Below are positions 8,641-19,514 of a stretch of DNA of 64,000 bases, in pieces. The DNA lies in NCBI GenBank assembly GCA_027596075.1, contig JADGJC010000102.1, positions 1 through 64,000 on the forward strand, given 5' to 3'. The number at the start of each line of letters is the position of its first letter. Positions within the stretch are counted from its first letter, which is position 1. The notes under the pieces are model-generated. The model was not told where the DNA came from. It ran no database searches and worked only from the letters and a program-made list of their open reading frames with translations. This stretch comes from Rhizophlyctis rosea (lineage: Eukaryota; Chytridiomycota; Chytridiomycetes; Rhizophlyctidales; Rhizophlyctidaceae). A program made the position numbers and the translations under genes.

Positions 8641-11185
8641 ATGGAGGACGCCCTTCCGCGCGGTTGGGCCGCGAAGCTGGCTTTGTTGTCCGAGAGTGAC
8701 ATCAAGAGCGCAACGGTACGTACAAGAGCACAGCAATTGTTTGAAAGTATCTGCCACGATATTGACCGATCTCGATAACAGGCCGATGGGTCCTATACGT
8801 ACGTCGTAATATCCAAGGCTACGCTCTCTCACGCCGTTTTGGTCGGCGCTCTTGCTTTGACTGGTGTGGACCTCCACCCGACACATATCAACAGCCGCCC
8901 AGTTCGGTCAGGCACCGTCCTCCTCTTTCCCGTCGGTGAAGTCATCCCCTCGCAGATCTTCTTGGCTTTGGCGAACTATGATGGTGTGTCAGTTTATTGC
9001 ACGCGGCGCTCAGCTGGCTTCCACCACGTGTCAAGATGCGCAGAAAATATATGTTAACTTCGTTTTCTGTTTCAGTGAAAGACGTGGGCGACATCATCAA
9101 CATCGCCGTTGCACCCTCCTCAACAAAGGCTACCACCACGTCAACTGAAACCACCCAGGCTGCCACCACGTCGACCGAGACCACCGAAGCTGCCACCACG
9201 TCGACTGTTACCACCCAGGCTGCCCCTCGTCTCAAGTTCCGTCGACAAAGCTCCGCCACGGGTAATGGCAATGGCTCCGCAAAGCACGAAATCACAACCA
9301 TCGGATCAAACATCCCGAAACCGTGCGAAATCTTCGATGAAGCTTTCTTCCCTTCAGACGTGCTCAACGAAGTCGCCGCGGCTGGATTCAAGACTCCGAC
9401 CCCTATCTTGTGTTCTGGTGAGTTTGGCTGTCGTATTTATGTCAGACCAAAGATGTATTTGCATTCAAGCACCGAGCTCACGCTGCATTCCCTTGTTATC
9501 GATGAACAGAGCGGCCTCTTACGTTCTCGGATGTGGCGGCGGGGTTTGTCAGTTTGGTTTCAAGCAGTAAGCATGATGAAAGGATCGAAAGTGAGGAGAC
9601 CGATGAGATGCAGGTTGGTTGCCATTCACTGCCGGAAGCTCAATGTTATCCCACTCGGCAGAACAGGACTGACACATCATTTCCTGCCACAGTATTCACA
9701 GGAGCCCATGACAAGCGGGTGGAGCCAGCGTCAACAACAGCGCGGTGTCACGCTCGAAGCAAAGAATTTCGCCTTGGTTACGGATGCGGATGCACAACCA
9801 ACCTCCCTCGTGAGTATCTTTCATGAAAATGATCTTGGTACCAATTGGTGCGTTCATCAAGTAAAGCTTCCATTCTCTCTCGTCAAATAGGACGCTGAAA
9901 CCGGCGGTCAGGAACGCGCCAACGAATCCATATTGAACTACTGCCCTGTATGCTTCGAGAACATGCTGACGAGTCCGGAGCCGCTGGCGAAGACGGCTTG
10001 CGGGCACTACTTGCATTTCAAGTGTCACCAGGCGTATATTCAAACGAGTTATCAGTGTCCGACTTGTTTGAAGAGTTTGGCGGATATGACTGAGTAAGGA
10101 CTTTTTGGATCATTACTCTCCTCCCATCGGTTCAAGACTCACTCACACGTCAATCTTCATCAATCAGCTACTTCCGCCAGATCGACATCGCCCTCGCGTT
10201 CGAAGAAAGGCCTGAATGGTATTCAAACTTCATGAACTACATCTATTGTTACGAGTGCGCGTTCGTTCTAACCATCGACTTCCAAATCACCTACAACAAG
10301 TGTGCATTTTGCTTCGGGTACAACACCGTTGTCCTCGGAACACTCAAGCTGAAGCAAGTCGGTGCAAATATTTATGCGGCTTCCCCTGTTGACCTCGCGA
10401 CGGTGTTGGGAGTCGGTGATGAGGAGGGAGAGGGTGGAGAGAGGAAGGAGGTGATTGGAGATCAGGAGAGGGATGTGATGAAAGTTCAGCAGGCGGTTGA
10501 GGAAACAAAGTGGGTATGACTATCATCTCGAAGATTGACTTGGAATATGGTGTCGTTTGGAGGTCATTCAGTCTTCCTGCTCCTTCGAGAACTTCTGCCG
10601 ATTAACCCCTTCTGTTTCATTCTAGGGCTTTTGAGGAGGCATTTGGTTACGATGTGTACGAGAAGAAGATGGATGCGGAAAAGAAGAAGAAGTATGTACT
10701 CAGTTCAAGCTGCTCATTGGGGGAATATGCTTTACTAACTACGCTTTCGGCACGATAGGGAGAAGGTGGTTGAGACTGATGCAGAATGCACCGCTACCAG
10801 TTCAGCAGGAAGCGTCAACACCCTGGTGGAGGCAACCCCCCAAAACGACGCCCCAAAACCACTTGCTTCGGCCACCGCCTTCCGCCTGGCAGCGCTTACG
10901 CCGGCACAGTCGTCGTCACTCAAACCAAACCAAAAATCTACGGCTGCCTGCCCAGCAGGAACCGTCAACGCCCTGGTGGAGGCAGGCCCCCAAAACGACG
11001 CCCCAAAACCACCCGCTTCAGCTACCGCCTTCAGCCTGGCAGCGCTTACGCCGGCACAGTCGTCGTCACTCAAACCAAAGCAGAGATCTACGCACAAGCG
11101 ACCAAATCGCAGCCTCGCCTATCGTTCCACTCACGCTCCGGAGCGGCAAGCGGTATGGTCCCGCGGTGAAAAGTCGAGATGTTGA
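8641..11185 (+). CDS. Chimeric RING/zinc-ribbon protein (RCHY1-like C-terminal half) with an inserted DBP2 segment, 625 aa
   Basis: Nine exons splice in phase: 8641-8715, 8782-8983, 9076-9417, 9510-9613, 9693-9809, 9891-10093, 10168-10509, 10626-10691, 10759-11185 (626 codons with stop). The N-terminal domain (from GSYTYVVISKATLSHAV) is shared only with the paralog at 14937. It is followed by three Thr-rich decapeptides and a 42-residue piece of DBP2. The sixth exon encodes a RING finger: CPVC, then CGHYLHFKCH, then CPTC. The seventh carries CYEC and CAFC, a zinc ribbon as in RCHY1/PIRH2 E3 ligases. The RCHY1 CHY-type finger is absent. A Lys-rich exon and a 50-residue tandem repeat end the protein. 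Ubiquitin ligase activity is inferred from the RING. An alternative last exon near 11299-11391 (with FSLEDFPYGG) would need a different frame across the repeat. Confidence 0.7.
9129..9218 (+). repeat. Three 30-bp Thr-rich coding repeats
   Basis: Three consecutive 30-bp units encode ATTTSTETTQ, AATTSTETTE and AATTSTVTTQ. They lie between the N-terminal domain and the DBP2-like segment. The composition suits a flexible, possibly O-glycosylated or phosphorylated linker. The sister gene has a longer Thr/Lys-rich linker at the corresponding place. Confidence 0.85.
9282..9407 (+). other. 126-bp segment homologous to the DBP2 Q-motif exon
   Basis: By eye, 115 of 126 bases match the reverse strand of 29224-29349 in the DBP2 gene, with no gaps. 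Only 3 of 42 residues differ (Thr to Ile, Ser to Phe, Tyr to Asp). The piece encodes [15 protein letters not shown] to GFKTPTPI, the stretch just before and including the start of the helicase Q motif. It lacks the rest of the helicase. The reading frame is the same as in DBP2 and continues in frame on both sides. Confidence 0.9.
10801..11100 (+). repeat. 150-bp direct tandem duplication (two copies), open in all three frames
   Basis: Copy 1 is 10801-10950 and copy 2 is 10951-11100; landmarks such as CCCTGGTGGAGGCA recur exactly 150 bp apart. The two copies differ at roughly 10-15 percent of positions. Because 150 is divisible by three and the unit has no stop in any forward frame, all three frames stay open across it. 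In the frame set by upstream splicing it encodes two Ala/Pro/Ser-rich 50-residue repeats. Confidence 0.85.
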
Positions 11186-11399
11186 GAGGGTGCTTGTTGT
11201 GCAGGAGCGGGTGTAAGTTGCCGAGCTTTGACACTTTCGGGATCTTGTTGAGTTCTGAGTTTGATGATGTTTATTGACAATCTTTCATCCCACTACAGTG
11301 TGACGTCCACGTTCTCTTTGGAAGATTTCCCGTACGGGGGCGTGGAAGACGATTACGGTGGTAGTGGTGGTGGGGGCCTGATCGGTGAGTGTCCGTTTC

Positions 11400-11878
11400 T
11401 TGTCCTAACTCGTCTGTTTTTGTTGCGGGATCAATGAACTCATGGCTTTCCCGTCTTTGCAGGACTCGTTACGGGGCCAACCGCCACGCGCAACCATGAA
11501 TTGGAGGCATAAATGCTTGCGCGGTTGCAGAATGTTGATTCAGAGATACCGTTGTCACTAGGCTCTTCGGTAGTGACATAATGATGGGACGGGAAGAGCG
11601 GATTGCTGTGACGTAAGTGTTTCATGTACTCTTTTCTGATCATTAGCATTCGTGATGCTGATTATCTTTTCATTCAATGATTGCTTAGGCTTATTCATTT
11701 ATTTGCGCGCCGGGCTTTAGGATAGCAAAGTAACATTTCACAGTACAAAGTTCTTTCGTGTTTCTTTCTTTTTGTTGTATGCAGTCCGCGGAAATTCATT
11801 GTTTCAATGTAAAACTGTATACAAGAGAGCGTACATCAAAGAAGCTGCCATATTCAATATCCATCCGCACCGTTCGAA
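11400..11878. other. Intergenic spacer
   Basis: A/T-rich sequence with T-runs (around 11760-11775), likely the 3' flank of both the RING gene and the minus-strand frame beyond. No gene or RNA was seen. Confidence 0.4.
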
Positions 11879-12676
11879 TCAGATGCAAAACCCAACAATA
11901 TTAGCGGCAAAATAGACTTCCCAGCAGGGAATCCGACCTGTTCTTACAATGCTACTCACGCATCTGGAAGCAGATACGTTTCGCATCGGAAGGAGCAGGC
12001 CAGATGGGGTTGTGGGGTTATGAAGGAGGCCACCGACCTGGTGTTTGTTTACACCCGGCAAAGCAGGGATGTGGATAATGCCACTGACACTAAAACTATG
12101 GGGAAAACCTGGAAAAGAGCCCCAACAGCCCCCACACAACACCTCCACCCCACCGAAAGGTGAAAACGCCGAAAACTCCAAACTCACCGAAAAAAAACAT
12201 GCATAGGTTCTCCCTGTAAAAGTCGATGGATGAAATTTTCTTTCGACAATTTCACAAAAAGTATGTTTATGACTTCGTGCGCGGATTGTATGGTGCTGTC
12301 GACTAGAGTCTGGTGGTGGATTATCTTCCATCTGCGTAGTGATATGTTGCTGTTTCGCGGAGGGTGATTTCGTGTGTTGGTGGTTGTTTGCTTCGTGTTG
12401 TAGGTGGTGGTGGGTGGCCCGTTGTGTTCTCCTCCCCATTGAGAGATGGCGGAGACGGGCCTCGGGAGTTGTGCTGGTGCTGGTTGGTGAGTGTGTTGTT
12501 GGGTGGTTGGAGATGGTTTGTGTAGATGGGTGTGTGGGGAAAGTGGTGGTGTTGACTTGGGCTGTCAGCTGCTGATTGAGCTTCTGTTGGCTTGGTCGAC
12601 GACCAAATCGTTCAGGGTTATATGTTTGAGCTTGGCGCTTACGGATTTCATCCATTATACATTCGAAAAATCTCAT
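11879..12676 (-). CDS. Low-confidence low-complexity frame, 265 aa
   Basis: An uninterrupted minus-strand frame starts with a plausible N-terminus (MDEIRKRQAQTYNPERFGRR a few residues in). It then becomes Thr/His/Ser/Pro-rich (residues about 35-130) and later loses protein-like composition, with many Cys, Gly and Phe residues. The first 70 residues could be a true exon of a gene whose remaining exons are not identified. No domain is seen and the whole frame may be chance openness over biased sequence. Confidence 0.25.
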   Translation of the reverse strand: MRFFECIMDEIRKRQAQTYNPERFGRRPSQQKLNQQLTAQVNTTTFPTHPSTQTISNHPTTHSPTSTSTTPEARLRHLSMGRRTQRATHHHLQHEANNHQHTKSPSAKQQHITTQMEDNPPPDSSRQHHTIRARSHKHTFCEIVERKFHPSTFTGRTYACFFSVSLEFSAFSPFGGVEVLCGGCWGSFPGFPHSFSVSGIIHIPALPGVNKHQVGGLLHNPTTPSGLLLPMRNVSASRCVSSIVRTGRIPCWEVYFAANIVGFCI

Positions 12677-12940
12677 ACAATTATGTCCTTGTTCCGAGAA
12701 ATCATATGCCAGGATTGTTCATCCGTCAGTTGATTTTTATAATACAGTGACACATCCCATTCGATGGGTTTGCAGTTGCACTGAATCATGCCCAACAATT
12801 CGATCGGCACCGCACCTCTCCCGACTGCCAACATCGAGAGATTGATAAGACGGGATGTGCGGTCTTTTCCTGTAACGTGGCTATTTCTTATATTATACAG
12901 GGACCCTATCGTAGTTCGCCTTGCGGCTGAATGTTCACCG

Positions 12941-14400
12941 GCTTTCACGGTTACCCCATCCAGCGGTAGCGACGGATTGCACGCCAGTGACGCCATGTGT
13001 CTTGTCCTTTACTTAACTCCACAAAGACTGCGGATTTCATGTCCTTGTGGCCTTATTATGCGTCGACTGTCAGTTCGCCAGCTGCAGTTACTGATCTTCA
13101 TGCTGCAAGTTGAACGTACCCTTTGAGCTCCTGACACGAAGAAGGCCGCTAGAGTGGATGAGTGTTCCGAGAGGGCTCATTCTCCAGCCGCCATGTCTAT
13201 GAAGCACCGGCAGTTACTGACATCTTCCTGGCATTGTAGACGTATTGATGTTGCCGTTTATGACAAAGCTTGGATGGCTGAACGGCTATGCATTAGTATA
13301 CTTGTTCCAACGGGATGGAAGCGACGGTGGCGTACCAACGCAGGATTGCGAAAATCAATCCTACAAAGTGTTCCCGGCTTTTACGGTTACCCTTTGTTGG
13401 GTAGCGACGGATTGCACGCCATCTGCATTTCCTAACGTCTTCTCCTATTTTCGTCGAAGCCGAAACTGAGGAAAATTTGTCAGTTCAAGTCTGAGGAATC
13501 TGGCAACGTTTCAAATGCTGATCCAATGACTTACCCCAACTCGATGTTGTAAAAGCCAGTTTTTAGTTTTTGGAGTATACGTTGAATTTAGTAGAATAAG
13601 GATTTTTCAACAACAAGAAGGAGGAGAGTTGCAGGCGGCTGATTCTGCCGTCCACGCGGTCACCACGACGAGTTACGGCGGTATACGCAAACGTCTCAAT
13701 GTTTCACGAAAGGATCCCCGGCATCAAAAAGGCCACAAGGTTATGTAAAGCCAGCGGGACTCCGTGGTGTCTGAATCAGAGGCTTGCAACGTCCCCACTT
13801 ACCAGAGAACTGAAGCAGGTGTAGAGACCATGCCTCGGCACCGCGGAGTGGTGCAGAATTCATGACCTTGTAGCCTTGTGTTGTGTTGACCATCAATGAT
13901 GTTACCAGTCTTGCCGCCGCGACCAAGATGTCAGCCATATCCGCACCCACAGGGATCCACAAGTAGCTTCCGGAAGCTGCATACTTCAAGTTGTTACCGG
14001 CTGTCACGGTTACCCCTTGAGGGATAGCGACGGATTGCACGCCAGATCGGGTATACTTGAAGTTTCTAATTTGGAGGCACAAGCAATTGAGATAGTAACA
14101 TGTGTCCAACGACGAAAGGAGGAAAGTGCAAGCGGTTGATATCTGGCACCACACGAACACCACGGGAAGTACGTCCGCTTCACGAGGAGGTCACGGCAAA
14201 GTCCAAATAGAAAAGAGGATCCCCGGCACAAAAAGACCAAGGAAGTGTACAGCGAGCGGGATTTTGGCGGTGTCAGACGTCAACGGCTTACAGCTCTCCA
14301 CTCACCAAGAAAATAGTACAGGTCCAAGCGGGTGGCCCGGCACCAGCAACTGGCGGCTTCTCGGTCTTGGGGTCTTGTGTTTCTTGCGAGGGAGCCACTT
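12941..14400 (-). repeat. Block of diverged duplicated minus-strand sequence with three copies of a 45-bp element
   Basis: A 44-45-bp element occurs at 12941-12985, 13377-13420 and 14000-14043, all in the same orientation. On the minus strand two copies read GVQSVATQQRVTVKAGNTL and GVQSVAIPQGVTVTAGNNL in one frame. The third needs a frame change (TVKAGEHSAARR). A second shared segment pairs 13620-13810 with 14115-14310, including AGGATCCCCGGCA and a donor-like boundary (CTGGTAAGTGG and CTTGGTGAGTGG on the minus strand). The pattern fits duplicated, decaying exons of one minus-strand gene family. The longest surviving exon-like frame is about 14060-13806 (with NLKYAASGSYLWIPVGAD). Origin unknown. 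Confidence 0.55.
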
Positions 14401-14449
14401 CAAGACGGCTGGGACTTTTTAGGTTATGTTCTTGTACATTCACACCTGC

Positions 14450-14936
14450 GGACAGAAATCAGTGTTACGACTACCGAAAGCTTGCTGCGAGTATATTACC
14501 TGTAAAACCCTCTTTCCGACAGTCGTCGACGAAAGAAAATAAACGATGCGCAAGTAGAGTGAGTACAGTGTGAATATGCCCGCCCCCGAGTCCTGACTCC
14601 TGAGGCTCCTGAGGGTTCAATCAGCCCAGTGATGGCCAGAGGACGGTGGCCTGTTTGCACAACAGATTGACGGATGAACGTGAGTCGAAATGAGTCATCT
14701 AATGTCGACCCTGCACTGAGCTTCAGATTTGTGCAGCTCGACTCCCTGATCATCTATGCGATAAGACCACTGAGACCCAGACCCTCGTGTCATTGCCTCA
14801 TAAACACTCTGTCGTCAGTACCGGTAACCTTTGGTGGACGGTAAAATCAGAAAGAACTTCCAACTATACGACATCGTTTACGCAACATATCTTGTCTTGT
14901 GTCGTTCTGTTGGAATCGTGTCGTTCTTTGGGAAAG
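14450..14936. other. Spacer upstream of the second RING gene
   Basis: No supported gene. A minus-strand frame at 14496-14753 has no recognisable features. The region probably holds the promoter of the gene starting at 14937. Confidence 0.35.
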
Positions 14937-17790
14937 ATGACGGAACTTCCCTACACTTGCTGTCAACTTGGTTGGAACAGTCGCGAGGTCATCCGGACCT
15001 TGAAGGTGAGTTGCAGTCGGGATGAAGCTGTCATCCATCGCACGTCGCTTACCGAGAGGCCGTCAATATAGGCTCCAGGTCGTTACACCTACCTCCTGAA
15101 ATCTCCAACCACTATCTCGCCGGAAGCGGTATTAGCGACCTTCGGGACTACTACAATTGCTCTTGACCCCCAGTCATTGCAATACCGGCCACTTGCCAAT
15201 GGCAGTGCAATCATCTTCACACTGGACGGCGTGGCTCCCGCCACTCTTCAAGAAGTTCTTCAAAGGACTTGCAGGTCCTCGCTCCTCTGCACAACACGAG
15301 ACGGTAAGCATGGCTACGAATCTTTTTGTCAGGTCTGTGTGGTTCATTAACAATTCATCTCCTCCAGTGCACGACGTTCTGAGTGTATTGGATGGATACG
15401 CGACAAAGAAAGGTACGTGCTCCCACTGTGTAATGACCTATGGATTTCTTCCGAGTTTGAGAATGGGTTGTCAGACCTGCCGAAGGGGTGGGGGCATGTA
15501 CAATGTGGTTCACACTTCAGTGTGGAAGGCTTACTCATCCGTCATCCGAGCGAGACCATATTCTTCTGCCGACAGTTGGAAATTTCTGTCACGGATGACG
15601 GCACAGTATATGTGCGCACAACGAAGTGATCCTCTTGGAAGAATCATTGATTTGAGATAGAATGGAAGTCAAACCCTTCGGAACCAAACTTTCCTAACAC
15701 ACTCTCGCATTGCAATTGTTGATATCCAGATTCCATACCGTTCAAAAAGACCCCGGAGACCGCGGCGACCAAGATCGTCGAAGCTGCCACGTCCATCGCG
15801 GTCACTGAAACCCTCTACGACGCTGCCTCCAACGCTTCCGGCTCGCCCGCGGTTCAGACTAAGCTCGCCCAGGCGGAAAATGCTCTCCAATCTCTTGTTT
15901 CCCTTTCTGAAGCCATCGCTACTCCCGCTACTACTACTGCGGAGGAAAGCGGCAGCATGATCACGCCCGCTGCTGCTGAGCCTATGGCTACGCGGTATGC
16001 CAATGTTGAGGAAGAATTGTACAGCTTGTACGATGCGGAGACTGTGAACTCGGCTATTGAGACTTGGATTGCTCGTGCGGAGGTCGGGTATGTGCTTCGT
16101 GAGATCTCTTACAAGTAGTTATGTGTATAGATATTGATACCTTCTATGTCATTACCTAGGTTGTCGCAAATCGAGCAATCCATTGCTGTGCTTCCGCCTG
16201 CGCCGTCTGTCACCACTACCGCCGCGGAGGCAACCAGTGCGACCCCGACTACCGCTACCACTACGAAGACAAAAAAGTCTAAGACCACACAGACGAAGAC
16301 TACGAAGACCAAGACCACGAAGACGAAGAATACCACTACCACTTCGTCTTCTACTTCCACCGAAACCATCGCCGGCGTTGAAGATATCCCAGCCTCCATC
16401 GGGTCTGAGATTCAAAGAGCTACCCTTACCTGCGAGCACGCGTCCACCCCTACCCCGGTCGCCGCGGAAGCAATCGAGTCCCGGATTGCCGTCATTGAAA
16501 AACAGTCGTCCACCCCTCAAGCTGTTGCGGCCGTAAGCACGGACGCGGCGGTGGACACGCAGATTCCTGGAAACTATGGTGTTACTGCCGCACCGGCCTT
16601 CGTTCTTCCTACTGGTATGTAATCGAAATGGGGAGATGCTTTTCGAAATGGTTGGGTGAATGGTGGAGGAATACGCTCTGTAGAAGGAAGCGTAAACTGA
16701 TCAATGCTTCCTGTATGCCCACCATGCAGCTGTTCCTCCGAACCTTGAAGCCCTCAACCCGCTTTCCTTCATTGAAGATACTGCAACGCCCACCGTTCCT
16801 GGGTGGTACTACAGCTTGAGTAAGTTTGTCATCCGCAATTTCGCACTTTGCCCAGGTCGCCATTTCAAAATCTGATTCTGATGCACATTTGCACAAATAG
16901 GTTACGCGACTGCAACCGCAAACCCCACGTTGCTGCCGGACGATAATGAAGTCCCTTGCGAGTCGGAAGAAGTACGCTGCCGCGCATGTTCGAGTTCATG
17001 AGCACGACGACGGCCATCATAATGGCCTGTGGACATGGTTTCCATGAGTCGTGCCATGGGAACTACGTCCTGCAGAATCGCTGCCCTGAATGCGTTACTG
17101 CGGCATTGGATGTTGTTGAGTAAGTTTCGTTGGTGTCTTAGTTCTCTTGATCTACTGCTCAACCAATCCCTCACATATTACTCCCTTCACAAACAGCAAC
17201 TGCCACTACGTCATGCGAACTCAAATGCAAGACGACATGCAAGGCGATGACGGTTACTGCGTCGAGGAGTTCGAGGAGGAGGAGGGTTGGGAGTGTGTTG
17301 AGGATGAGCAAGGCGATGTGGGAGGGTAAGTTGAAGCGTCCCACTTTGGATTTTTGAGTGTTGTAGTTGGAGTTTCATGCGCACTCTTCTTTACAATGAT
17401 TCCTTCGCCATGAGAGGGTTTTATGTGTTAGGCTATTCGACACTTTTGCTGATCTTCTCACTGTTCCATCATTGTAGGGTGTTCGATGGGTCATTTGATT
17501 ATGGGGGGTATGAGAAGAGGGAGGATGAGTTGAAGAAGGAGTATGTAGTGACTTCACATATGCGCGTAGTTGAGATATATTATATTGACCACTTTCCAAT
17601 CAACAGGGCGCCGCCGCAGATCTTCTATGAAGCTCCTCCAGCCACCCGTCATGAGGCCGATGTGGACTTTGAAGAAAGCCTCTTCAAGATGCTGCGCATC
17701 CCTCAAATCCCCAAATGGCTCCAACACCTCGCCCCGCCCGCCAAGAAGGTGGCCGCCACCCGCGACTTCGGATTTCTCAAATGGAGGTGA
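14937..17790 (+). pseudogene. Paralog of the RING chimera gene, RING exon broken by a 1-nt frameshift
   Basis: Exons 14937-15005, 15072-15303, 15368-15412, 15730-16087, 16160-16614, 16730-16819, 16901-17119, 17197-17325, about 17478-17540 and 17607-17790 follow with matching phases. The start (MTELP) and first introns parallel the paralog at 8641, as does the domain beginning GRYTYLLKSPTTISPEAVLA. The middle is a long Thr/Ala/Lys-rich linker (KTKTTKTKNTTTT). The RING is readable only if the frame shifts at about 16989: CRAC lies in one frame and CGHGFHESCH plus CPEC in the next. Downstream, FDYGGYEKREDELKKE matches FGYDVYEKKMDAEKKKK of the paralog. It is either a recent pseudogene or carries an assembly indel. 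The 317-nt intron 15413-15729 contains an open frame with SVTDDGTVYVRTTK in another phase. Confidence 0.65.
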
Positions 17791-19514
17791 GATTTCAGAC
17801 TCTGGCGAGTCAGCAAGCTTTGTACTTTTGTTCCTTCATGGTGTTCATTGTCAATTCCTTGATGCATAGGGCATGCATGTTTGATGAATGTGACGGGCTT
17901 TTCGACCTGAAAAGCGGTTCCATCCCTGGTAATTTGATCGGTAGGTTTCCCCGCGTGCCACAGCGACCGCTGTGCCCTACTAGGTCTTCCTTGTCAAGCG
18001 ATCAAGAACTGACGTGTCTTTTTCTTCCTCATAGGCGTCGCGAACGCCAGCCGCCCATCTACCCCCGAGACGTAGAAGATTTCTGTTGTGGGCTTTCGGA
18101 TCTTGAGATACCGTCAATAGATCTTGTATTGACGAGAAATTTGGAGGGAAGAGCCGGGGTGCTCTTCCCGTTGCGGTAAGTGTTTGTGCGCACATTTTTC
18201 TCTTTTGGGGCTGCCGGGGATGGCAAATGTTTGACTGAGTTCCGTTGGCACGGTTATTGATTCTTCCATTCCCTTCCGTCACATTAGCCTCAGTTGATTG
18301 TCGTTAGTAGGCGCAGCGGGTTGATGAGCATTGTTTCTTTGCATTCTTTTCGATTTTCTTTTCTTTTCTTTCTTTTTGATTTTCGCTGGCAAGAAGAGTT
18401 GTTTTACAAATACAGTATTCATGCATGTAAAACTGTCCGTGTTTTTGGGAGGCGGTTGGTGACAGAGTGTCTTGTTTTCTCGCAACCCTTTCCTTGTCCA
18501 AAGTGGGGTGTGCAGACTTTGCCCCCACTGCGAGTTGTATTTTCGGGAGGAGAGTTCGTTATTGGAGGGTTCTACTGATTTGGTTTGGGTGGGGAAACCG
18601 GACCACTATAGCTGTTTGCTGCCGTCAAAGTTGGGGTAAGAAAAGTGAGCAGTTGATGCGATGTTGAATGTGCGAGCGCATGTCACTGTGCCACCTGATG
18701 CGGTAGGCGCCACAGATGCTTTGGCGTGACCTCAGCGACCGTCAGCCCTATCTTCTCATCTTCAACTCATTTGTTTTGCGAGATGTGGGAGTACTTTGCG
18801 AAAAACGTCGGACACTGAGACGGAGAAATTCTTGTGATGGTCTAACCCTTTGCGAAGTCTCCTGCAACTACCTACCTAAACACGGTGCACAAAGACACCA
18901 AACCTATGAGAGGATGGTGCGCCGAGAAAAGTGAGAAAGCCAGAACACGCATTTTGCTATCTGGAGTGAGGGGCGCAACTGGGCCTCGCTATTGTGTTCT
19001 CTTCCTATTGTATGTTGCAAGGTTTCGCAAGCAAGCTACAATGTTCGCAGAGGTTAGAAATTGAGACTTGTTAAAAGAGATGTGGTGGTTAGAGGCAACG
19101 CCCCATCGTGGTGAATACAATTCTGGTGGAAGAAAGCACTTGTTTTGATGTCAAGCTTTTGAGAATCCCATTTGACAAGTACATTTCATATATTGAAAGC
19201 TCTTCATTTCAACCACGTGGAAAAATCAATAACGTCAAGGAAGCCACCGCTACTGACGAATCTCTCATTCCTCCTCCTTCCAATAACCCTTCGGAAGGCT
19301 AACCTGCCCAACAATCTTCAGTCGTCTACTCAGATATTTACGCATTTTGCAAGGTTGCTTCCAACAGCAATGTACATCTTGTGCTTAAATCTGCCGTTCA
19401 CATTTACAAAATGAAACACCGCCGTAATTGATGCGACCTAACCGTGGCCGCCATGATCCCCTTCCGCATGTACATCTTCCCACCAACTACTAGCGTGATC
19501 TACAGAAAGACCCA
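17791..19514. other. Gene-poor region
   Basis: No convincing gene. One possible extra exon of the upstream RING paralog lies near 18035-18177 after a CTCATAG acceptor (reads RRERQPPIYPRD). Pyrimidine-rich plus-strand tracts (18340-18380, TTTTCTTTTCTTTC) are present. No RNA gene or repeat was recognised. Confidence 0.4.

Noticed and set aside
9076..9407. A complete second helicase gene at this location
   Set aside because: Only 42 residues resemble DBP2. Motif I, DEAD, SAT and HRIGRTGR are all absent.
9500..9890. The CHY zinc finger expected for a full RCHY1 ortholog
   Set aside because: No Cys/His-rich CHY pattern is found in any frame upstream of the RING; the spliced exons here encode unrelated sequence.
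12673..14422. A transposon with terminal repeats
   Set aside because: The repeats are direct, diverged and unequal; no inverted termini, transposase, integrase or reverse transcriptase motifs were seen.
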